Assembly (NCBI RefSeq): GCF_002892535.1
Contig: NZ_CP024847.1
Location: 2,418,001 to 2,482,000 of the forward strand
Length of the DNA: 64,000 nt
Origin: Aquella oligotrophica
Lineage (GTDB): Bacteria > Pseudomonadota > Gammaproteobacteria > Burkholderiales > UBA11063
Reading direction: 5' to 3'
Shown: positions 57,663-64,000 of the stretch, piece after piece
How positions within the stretch are numbered: the first letter of the stretch is position 1
Layout of the letters: every line of letters begins with the position of its first letter
Program-made: the position numbers and the translations under genes
Notes under the pieces: model-generated
What the model was told of the DNA's origin: nothing
Database searches by the model: none
What the model saw: only the letters and a program-made list of their open reading frames with translations

Positions 57663-59675
57663 TCACATTCCTAAATTATTATTTTTAGCAAGCATCACCT
57701 CAGTTTTTATTGCAATTTGAGTAAAGTGGATACGTTCAAGGGTTGATGCCAGTAATTGGGTGATATTCTCAATAAGCTCCTGTGTATCTGGCAAAAATAA
57801 CGTAATGTTATTTTCATCTGGCAAAATAGCCAGTACTCCCCTACTTCTAATTTTTGAGTGAATGGGAAGATAACAAATTTTACTACTAGAAAATGTATTT
57901 GTTCCATAGCCAGCACTTTTCAGATTATCAAATACCCATTGTGCAATTACTAAATCTATATTATCGATATCCTGATACACAATAGAAAGTTCTTCATTTA
58001 ATGTATGAACCATTAATGTGTATCGACTAGCAAGTAGCGGCGGAATAAATTCAGTAGTAGCCTCAACCACCTGGCTCTCTACCATAGCCTCGGATAATTT
58101 GCGGCTAAATGCATATAGGATTCTGGTTTGTTTTTGGATTTTACGTGAGATATTTAGCTGAAAACGTAAATTACCATTCATTACGCCAAATAATACACCA
58201 ACCGTTGCCATTACTATAAATGTAAATACATATTGCAAATCAGAGATTGAGAAAGAAAATTGCGGCGGAATAAAAAAGAAATCAAAAGATAAGGTGGCTA
58301 TAAGTGCTGTAATTATTGAAGACAATATACCCCTACCACGACTAGTCAATACAATTACCAAAAGATATGCCATCAATATATTTATATTTGATGTATACTT
58401 ACTAATAGGAATTAATATCAAACTAAGCACAGTAAAAATAATCAAATTAGTAAGAGTTTTTTTAATTAATTTAGGATAGTTGATTGGCTTACTCTTTAGC
58501 TTTAGTTTATTTGCCGATAGGTCAAGTCCATTTTTATTACTCTCATCATCAGTAACTAAATGTAAGTTAATCTCAGGAGCTAATTCACGCACCTTATCAA
58601 CTAATGAGGTGTTAAACAATCTGTAATATAAATTGATCCGTGACTGAGACAATAATACTGTATTAACATTATTATCACGTGCAAATGCAATTATAGCTTC
58701 ATCCAATCGGTCACCATTTAGTGGTAAAACTTTCGCCCCTAACTCTTCAGCTAGACTAAGTAATTTTAATAATTTCTCACGCTCTTTAATATTCTTATCA
58801 GCAAACTCAGAATTATCCATATATACGACAAACCAGTTACTAAAGCCTTTATTAGACATAGCTTTGCCGCTACGAATAATTTTCTCAGTTGAATAACCGA
58901 TTTCCAAAACAACCATGAGATTATCATGACTAGACCATATTTGCTCAATTGCATTGTGTAAACGATATTCCTTAACCTGCTTTTCCACTTTACGTGCGGT
59001 ATTTATCAGTGCCATTTCGCGTAAAGCAGTTAAGTTACCTTTACGAAAAAAATTGCCTAAGGCGGTATTAATTCGCTCTACAGGATAAATCTTACCTTCT
59101 TTTAGGCGATTAATCAGCTCATCAGGCGTTATATCAATCAACCTTATTTCATTTGCTTCTTCTAAAACATAGTCTGGAACCGTTTCTTTTATTGTAGTAC
59201 CAACAATTTGTCCGACAACGTCATTCAGAGATTCAATATGCTGAATATTTAAAGCGGTATAAACACTAATTCCCGCCGATAATATCTCAAGTACATCCTG
59301 AAAGCGTTTTGTATTGCGCGACCCATGAACATTGGAATGAGCTAACTCATCAACAATAACAAGCTCGGGCTTACGTTTTAATATCTCGTCAACATCCAAT
59401 TCTTTACGAATAATTCCTTTATACTCAATTTCTTTTAATGGAATTATTTCAACCTCATCCGGCAAGGCACTAATAGTATCACTACGCTGGTGACATTCGA
59501 TGTATCCAATTACTACATCTACACCTTTTTCCCTTAATTCTGGTATTTGCTTTAACATAGTAAAGGTTTTACCAACACCAGCTGCAGCTCCTAAAAAAAT
59601 CGTCAGTTTACCTCTAGAATCTTTATCTTGAGCACATTTTAAAAGTAACTGTTCTGGGCTGGGACGATTATCCAT
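57663..59675 (-). CDS. kdpD: KdpD-like sensor protein lacking the kinase domain
   Basis: The 670-residue product has the KdpD domain with Walker A (GAAAGVGKT, residues 29-37) and VDELAHSNVHGSRN, then a USP-like domain (about 250-370), four membrane segments (about 408-500, DUF4118 type) and a GAF-like domain (530-655). It stops where other KdpD proteins enter the HisKA and ATPase domains. No H-box or N/G boxes are present, and no kdpE lies nearby. It may sense K+ or c-di-nucleotide without phosphotransfer, or pair with a kinase elsewhere. It converges on kdpA. Confidence 0.85.
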   Translation of the reverse strand: MDNRPSPEQLLLKCAQDKDSRGKLTIFLGAAAGVGKTFTMLKQIPELREKGVDVVIGYIECHQRSDTISALPDEVEIIPLKEIEYKGIIRKELDVDEILKRKPELVIVDELAHSNVHGSRNTKRFQDVLEILSAGISVYTALNIQHIESLNDVVGQIVGTTIKETVPDYVLEEANEIRLIDITPDELINRLKEGKIYPVERINTALGNFFRKGNLTALREMALINTARKVEKQVKEYRLHNAIEQIWSSHDNLMVVLEIGYSTEKIIRSGKAMSNKGFSNWFVVYMDNSEFADKNIKEREKLLKLLSLAEELGAKVLPLNGDRLDEAIIAFARDNNVNTVLLSQSRINLYYRLFNTSLVDKVRELAPEINLHLVTDDESNKNGLDLSANKLKLKSKPINYPKLIKKTLTNLIIFTVLSLILIPISKYTSNINILMAYLLVIVLTSRGRGILSSIITALIATLSFDFFFIPPQFSFSISDLQYVFTFIVMATVGVLFGVMNGNLRFQLNISRKIQKQTRILYAFSRKLSEAMVESQVVEATTEFIPPLLASRYTLMVHTLNEELSIVYQDIDNIDLVIAQWVFDNLKSAGYGTNTFSSSKICYLPIHSKIRSRGVLAILPDENNITLFLPDTQELIENITQLLASTLERIHFTQIAIKTEVMLAKNNNLGM

Positions 59676-59728
59676 GATATAACCTGTAAGAATTAATAAC
59701 TAAAAAAATAGATAGAACCATACAATGT

Positions 59729-59757
59729 AAAATGGGTGGCAAAATTTGCCACCCATT
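59729..59757 (-). terminator. Terminator after rpsQ
   Basis: AATGGGTGGC (59731-59740) pairs with GCCACCCATT (59748-59757), and TTTTAC follows on the minus strand. It closes the rplC-rpsQ operon before the Kdp locus, whereas transcripts usually continue into rplN. Confidence 0.85.
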
Positions 59758-59784
59758 TCATTTCTTTACCTAAACCCTACAAAC

Positions 59785-60033
59785 TTAAGCTTTTTCAACC
59801 AAAGATTGAACAGCCCAGTTTTTAGTTTTTGAAATTGGCTTAGTTTCAACGATTACAACCATATCACCATTTTTATACTGGTTATTCTCGTCATGCGCTT
59901 GGTATTTGTTAAATTTTCTAACAATTTTACCATATAAAGGGTGTTTAACCCGACGCTCAACTAAAACTGATACAGTTTTATCACGTGAATCACTAACTAC
60001 TTTACCAATCAGGGTACGAATAACTTTAGTCAT
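59785..60033 (-). CDS. rpsQ: 30S ribosomal protein S17
   Basis: The 82-residue protein ([36 protein letters not shown]) ends its operon here because of the Kdp locus inserted after it. Confidence 0.97.
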   Translation of the reverse strand: MTKVIRTLIGKVVSDSRDKTVSVLVERRVKHPLYGKIVRKFNKYQAHDENNQYKNGDMVVIVETKPISKTKNWAVQSLVEKA

Positions 60034-60035
60034 TA

Positions 60036-60221
60036 TTATGCCTTCTCACGTAAAATTGTTCTTACACGTGCAATATCACGACGCACTTTTCTCAACTCAC
60101 TTGTTTTAGTAAGCTGTTGCATTGCAACTTGCATACGTAAAGAAAAATGAGATTTTAACAAAGCCTCAAGCTCAGCATTTAATTCATCTACTGATTTAGC
60201 TCTTAATTCAGTATTTGGCAT
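60036..60221 (-). CDS. rpmC: 50S ribosomal protein L29
   Basis: The 61-residue helical protein ([36 protein letters not shown]) lies between rplP and rpsQ and overlaps the end of rplP by one base. Confidence 0.97.
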   Translation of the reverse strand: MPNTELRAKSVDELNAELEALLKSHFSLRMQVAMQQLTKTSELRKVRRDIARVRTILREKA

Positions 60222-60637
60222 TACGCACCTACCTGTCTAATTACAAATGTTGTTTTGAATGGTAATTTAGCCGCTGCAAGACGGAAAGCCTCACGAGCAA
60301 GCTCTTCACTTACGCCATCCATTTCATACAACATTTTACCTGGTTGAATTTCAGCAACAAAATATTCCGGAGAACCTTTTCCGCCACCCATACGAACTTC
60401 GGCTGGTTTTTTAGAAACAGGTTTGTCTGGGAATACACGAATCCATACACGACCACCACGTTTAATGTGACGAGTCATTGCACGACGTGCTGCCTCAATC
60501 TGACGCGCAGTCAAACGACCACGACTTACAGATTTAAGACCAAACTCTCCAAAGCTAACTGCAACACCACGTGTAGCAATCCCTTTATTGCGACCTTTTT
60601 GTACTTTACGGTATTTTAATCTATTCGGCGATAGCAT
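60221..60637 (-). CDS. rplP: 50S ribosomal protein L16
   Basis: The 138-residue protein starts [19 protein letters not shown] and has [19 protein letters not shown]. It overlaps the end of rpsC by 17 bases. Confidence 0.98.
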   Translation of the reverse strand: MLSPNRLKYRKVQKGRNKGIATRGVAVSFGEFGLKSVSRGRLTARQIEAARRAMTRHIKRGGRVWIRVFPDKPVSKKPAEVRMGGGKGSPEYFVAEIQPGKMLYEMDGVSEELAREAFRLAAAKLPFKTTFVIRQVGA

Positions 60638-61376
60638 CTTTTTCTACCTTTCTTTTACGAGGTGCTGGTTTACGCGCACCTGGCTTTTTATTGGCTCTTT
60701 TATCATCATCACCAGTAGTTGCAGTTTTAGCAAATTTGTTTTTATTAAGGTTAAGATCACCCTTATAAATCCACACTTTGATACCAATAATACCATAAGT
60801 AGTCAAAGCTTCGCTTGTTGCATATTCTACATCTGCACGTAATGTATGTAATGGCACACGACCTTCACGATACCACTCGCTACGAGCGATTTCGATACCA
60901 TTCAAACGACCTGAAGTTTCAATCTTGATACCTTCCGCACCAAGCTTGATCGCAGCTTGCATTGAACGTTTCATCGCACGACGGAACGCAACGCGTTTTT
61001 CAAGCTGTTGAGCAACCTGATCACCAACGATTTGTGAATTTAATTCCGGCTTACGGATCTCTTCAACATTCAGATGTAAAGGAACTGAAGTCATTTTTTG
61101 CAATTCTTTTTTGATTTGCTCAATGCCTTCACCTTTTTTACCAATGATTACACCTGGACGCGCAGTAAACATTGTTACTTTAATGCTTTTTGCTGGACGT
61201 TCAATTACAACACGTCCAATCGCAGCACGGCGACCAAATTTTTTAAGAATATATTCACGAATTTTAATATCTTCAGCTAGATTTGAAGCAAATGATTGGT
61301 TATTTGCATACCAGCGAGAAGACCAATCTTTCGTTACTGCTAACCTAAACCCACGTGGGTCAATCTTCTGTCCCAT
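60621..61376 (-). CDS. rpsC: 30S ribosomal protein S3
   Basis: The 251-residue protein has [20 protein letters not shown] and the KH motif [17 protein letters not shown]. Its C-terminal tail is rich in Lys, Arg and Pro and longer than in E. coli. Confidence 0.98.
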   Translation of the reverse strand: MGQKIDPRGFRLAVTKDWSSRWYANNQSFASNLAEDIKIREYILKKFGRRAAIGRVVIERPAKSIKVTMFTARPGVIIGKKGEGIEQIKKELQKMTSVPLHLNVEEIRKPELNSQIVGDQVAQQLEKRVAFRRAMKRSMQAAIKLGAEGIKIETSGRLNGIEIARSEWYREGRVPLHTLRADVEYATSEALTTYGIIGIKVWIYKGDLNLNKNKFAKTATTGDDDKRANKKPGARKPAPRKRKVEKDAIAE

Positions 61377-61388
61377 CTTGATCTCCTA

Positions 61389-61718
61389 TTAATAACCAAC
61401 CACTATATTGATGTGACAAGTTTGTTTTTCAATCTTGCTACCACGACCTTTAGCACGAGCAGTATGACGCTTCAAGCTAGGACCTTTATCAATATAAACT
61501 TCTTTTACTTTAAGTGCATCAATATCTGCACCTTGATTGTGTTCAGCATTTGCAATAGCTGATTCCAAAGTCTTTTTAACGATTCCAGCTGATTTTTTGC
61601 TGCTAAACGTCAAAGTATTCAGGGCTCTAGCCACTGGCAAACCACGGATCAAGTCAGCTACTAAACGCGCTTTTTGTGCTGAAACACGAATGTTTTTAGC
61701 ATGAGCTTTTACTAACAT
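61389..61718 (-). CDS. rplV: 50S ribosomal protein L22
   Basis: The 109-residue protein ([35 protein letters not shown]) lines the exit tunnel. The loop that can carry macrolide-resistance changes looks unaltered in length. Confidence 0.97.
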   Translation of the reverse strand: MLVKAHAKNIRVSAQKARLVADLIRGLPVARALNTLTFSSKKSAGIVKKTLESAIANAEHNQGADIDALKVKEVYIDKGPSLKRHTARAKGRGSKIEKQTCHINIVVGY

Positions 61719-61729
61719 TTATAAACTCC

Positions 61730-62005
61730 TTAACGTTTAGCTTTTTTATCAGCTGCGTGGCCTTTGAAAGTGCGAGTCAAAGCGAACTCACCCAATTTAT
61801 GACCTACCATGTTATCAGTAATATATACTGGCACATGTGCACGACCATTATGCACAGCAATTGTTAAACCAATCATTTCTGGAAGAATTGTCGAACGACG
61901 AGACCAAGTTTTAATTGGACGTTTGTCGCTTTTCTCAACTGCAACCAGCACTTTATTTATTAAGTGATGATCCACAAAAGGACCTTTTTTCAATGAACGA
62001 GCCAT
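61730..62005 (-). CDS. rpsS: 30S ribosomal protein S19
   Basis: The 91-residue protein ([40 protein letters not shown]) lies between rplB and rplV. Confidence 0.98.
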   Translation of the reverse strand: MARSLKKGPFVDHHLINKVLVAVEKSDKRPIKTWSRRSTILPEMIGLTIAVHNGRAHVPVYITDNMVGHKLGEFALTRTFKGHAADKKAKR

Positions 62006-62021
62006 TATTATTCCTTACCTA

Positions 62022-62849
62022 CTATTTGCGACGACGATCACGGATGATCATATTATCCGTACGCTTATTGTTGCGAGTTTTATAACCCTTAGTCTTAACA
62101 CCCCAAGGTGAAACTGGATGCATACCTGCTGCAGTTCTTCCCTCACCACCACCATGTGGGTGATCGATAGGATTCATTGCTACACCACGCACTGTTGGAC
62201 GAATACCCAACCAGCGTTTAACACCAGCCTTACCATATTGACGTAAGTTGTGATCACCATTACAAACTTCACCGATTGTAGCTTTACAATCTAAATGAAC
62301 TTTGCGGATCTCACCAGAACGTAGACGCAACTGAGCATAAATACCATCACGCCCCAATAGTTGTACTGAAGTACCAGCTGAACGAGCCAATTGAGCACCT
62401 TTGCCCGGCATCATTTCAACACAGTGTACTGTCGTACCAACAGGAATATTTCTAAGCGGTAAAGTGTTACCAGCACGAATTGGTGCTTCATTACTTGAAA
62501 TAACTGTTTGACCAGCTTCCATACCTTTAGGAGCAATAATATAACGACGCTCACCATCAGCATAGCATAATAATGCAATATGTGCTGTACGGTTAGGATC
62601 GTATTCAATACGCTCTACTTTAGCAGGAACATCTAATTTATTACGTTTAAAGTCAACTAGACGATAGTGTTGTTTATGACCGCCACCTTTATGACGCACT
62701 GTAATGCGACCATTATTGTTACGACCAGAACCACGCGTCTGTTTTTCCAGAAGAGCAGCAAAAGGTTTACCTTTATGCAGACCTGGAGTTGTAATCTTTA
62801 CTACACCACGTTGACCCGGGGTTGTAGGTTTTAATTTAACGATAGCCAT
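62022..62849 (-). CDS. rplB: 50S ribosomal protein L2
   Basis: The 275-residue protein has the conserved peptidyl-transferase-side segment [18 protein letters not shown], including the critical His. Length is normal. Confidence 0.99.
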   Translation of the reverse strand: MAIVKLKPTTPGQRGVVKITTPGLHKGKPFAALLEKQTRGSGRNNNGRITVRHKGGGHKQHYRLVDFKRNKLDVPAKVERIEYDPNRTAHIALLCYADGERRYIIAPKGMEAGQTVISSNEAPIRAGNTLPLRNIPVGTTVHCVEMMPGKGAQLARSAGTSVQLLGRDGIYAQLRLRSGEIRKVHLDCKATIGEVCNGDHNLRQYGKAGVKRWLGIRPTVRGVAMNPIDHPHGGGEGRTAAGMHPVSPWGVKTKGYKTRNNKRTDNMIIRDRRRK

Positions 62850-62863
62850 AGTCTAAGCTCCTC

Positions 62864-63163
62864 TTACTTCTGGTTTGCAGCTAAGTCAAAGCTTTGACCT
62901 GGCATAAGGCTAATGTAAGCCTTTTTCCAGTTATCGCGACGACCATTAAAACGACCAAAGCGCTTTGCTTTACCCGCTACATTTAATACACGAACCGATG
63001 CAACTTTGCTATTGAAAGCCAACTCAAAAGCTGCTTTGATTTCATCTTTGCTAGCTTGTTTTAGCACTTTAAATACCACTTGCTCATATTTTTCAGCAAC
63101 GGTATTTGCTTTCTCGGTAATTACCGGAGAAATCAATACTTTATATAAATCTACTTGTTTCAT
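62864..63163 (-). CDS. rplW: 50S ribosomal protein L23
   Basis: The 99-residue protein ([32 protein letters not shown]) docks SRP and trigger factor at the tunnel exit. Its start overlaps the rplD stop (ATGA). Confidence 0.97.
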   Translation of the reverse strand: MKQVDLYKVLISPVITEKANTVAEKYEQVVFKVLKQASKDEIKAAFELAFNSKVASVRVLNVAGKAKRFGRFNGRRDNWKKAYISLMPGQSFDLAANQK

Positions 63164-63786
63164 ACCAAGTGCTCCTGTACTTTCTCAATAGCTTTCTGCG
63201 TAAATACAACTTTGTTGCAACGTAGTAAGGTATATGGATCGATCTGATGAGCTTCCAACACCAATACTGTTGGCAAATTACGTGAAGCGTAATAAACATT
63301 TTCAGTTAACTCATCAACGATAACCAATACGGTTTCATTATTTAATGATAGGTTATTAAGCACCGAAACAAATGATTTAGTTTTAGGGCTATCAATATTT
63401 AATTCGTTAGCGATAACTAAACGACCATCAGCAACTAGTTTAGATAAAATAGCTGCGATACCTGCACGGTACATTTTACGATTAACTTTTTGCGTAAAAT
63501 TTTCTTCAGGAGTATTAGGGAAGGCACGACCACCACCACGCCAAACAGGTGAAGTTGTAGTACCAATACGCGCACGTCCAGTACCTTTTTGTCTCCATGG
63601 CTTTTTAGTTGAGTGAGTAACTTCAGCACGAGTTTTTTGTTTGCTATTACCTGAACGAGCATTAGCCAGATATGCAGTCACAACCTGATGAACTAAAGCT
63701 TCGTTATATTCACGACCAAACAATGCATCACTAACTGTTAATTGACCAGCATCAGCACCTTGCATATTTAATAGTTTTAATTCCAT
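63160..63786 (-). CDS. rplD: 50S ribosomal protein L4
   Basis: The 208-residue protein has the tunnel loop [20 protein letters not shown]. In E. coli L4 also represses the S10 operon. The start codon overlaps the rplC stop by one base. Confidence 0.98.
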   Translation of the reverse strand: MELKLLNMQGADAGQLTVSDALFGREYNEALVHQVVTAYLANARSGNSKQKTRAEVTHSTKKPWRQKGTGRARIGTTTSPVWRGGGRAFPNTPEENFTQKVNRKMYRAGIAAILSKLVADGRLVIANELNIDSPKTKSFVSVLNNLSLNNETVLVIVDELTENVYYASRNLPTVLVLEAHQIDPYTLLRCNKVVFTQKAIEKVQEHLV

Positions 63787-64000
63787 TATGCACCTGCCTT
63801 CACACTTGGACGAACAACAACCTTACCACCTTTAGCACCTGGAATGGCACCTTTAATCAGCAGTAAACCACGCTCAGCATCTACACGTACAACTTCAAGA
63901 TTTTGCGTTGTAACTTTTACATCTCCAAGATGTCCAGCCATGCGTTTACCAGGGAATACACGACCTGGATCTTGACGCTGACCGATAGAACCTGGAGCGT
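63786..64000 (-). CDS. rplC: 50S ribosomal protein L3, partial
   Basis: Only the C-terminal ~70 residues are in the window ([40 protein letters not shown], ending RPSVKAGA). The gene continues beyond the right edge. The gene preceding it is not visible; it is not the rpsJ found at 20819, unless a second copy exists. Confidence 0.97.
   Translation of the reverse strand, partial: APGSIGQRQDPGRVFPGKRMAGHLGDVKVTTQNLEVVRVDAERGLLLIKGAIPGAKGGKVVVRPSVKAGA

Noticed and set aside
1-64000. tRNA, rRNA, CRISPR arrays, insertion sequences or prophage
   Set aside because: I found no cloverleaf-like sequence, no regularly spaced repeats and no transposase or integrase ORF in the window.

Overview
This 64 kb window looks like chromosome of a low-GC, AT-rich Gram-negative bacterium. 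The ribosomal, EF-Tu, EF-G and RpoA proteins, the uninterrupted str gene order, the many lipobox signal peptides and a prepilin fit a beta-proteobacterium, plausibly a low-GC member of the Neisseriales. That placement is inferred, because no rRNA gene is present.

Layout. Bases 1-18.8 kb are an accessory surface region: lipoproteins (243, 1882, 4571, 8119, 9959), a lipid-anchored RHS/YD-repeat protein (11306), small secreted proteins and a prepilin with a huge cysteine-rich tail (17260). At 18.8-20.7 kb a LysR regulator and a LuxR-type regulator diverge. At 20.8-25.5 kb is the str operon (rpsL-rpsG-fusA-tuf-rpsJ, minus strand). At 25.9-37.3 kb are two more LuxR-type regulators, a lipoprotein apyrase, a possible MACPF-like protein with a lipoprotein, and two large paralogous secreted proteins. 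At 37.5-43.6 kb are a peptide transporter with a glycosylasparaginase, two convergent sibling small-RNA candidates, a second LysR gene, an aldehyde dehydrogenase and a HAD phosphatase. At 43.7-52.4 kb is rplN through rplQ; at 53-59.7 kb a Kdp potassium-pump locus; at 59.8-64 kb rplC (partial) through rpsQ.

The translation genes are rearranged. The S10-spc-alpha cluster is cut between rpsQ and rplN by the Kdp locus, with a terminator on one side and a new promoter on the other. The str operon ends after rpsJ, which is about 43 kb from rplC. The kdp genes are in the order B-C-F-A, kdpA carries a frameshift, and KdpD has no kinase domain.

The main new signals are regulatory. (1) Six promoters in the first 20 kb carry two CTA(A/T)4TAG boxes spaced by whole helical turns, about 36-37 bases before a -10 hexamer. 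They drive surface lipoproteins, the prepilin operon and a LuxR-type gene. One of them has a nine-C tract inside the promoter spacer, as in phase-variable Neisseria promoters. (2) Four promoters at 26.9-37.4 kb share a different palindrome (RTAGAYAAAATYATCTATTG) whose last three bases form the -35 element, always 17 bases from the -10. They drive the apyrase, the MACPF-like operon and both paralogous secreted proteins. This looks like a co-regulated set of exported effectors. (3) Two small RNA candidates with the same TCTGCCTG loop converge at 40.1-40.3 kb.
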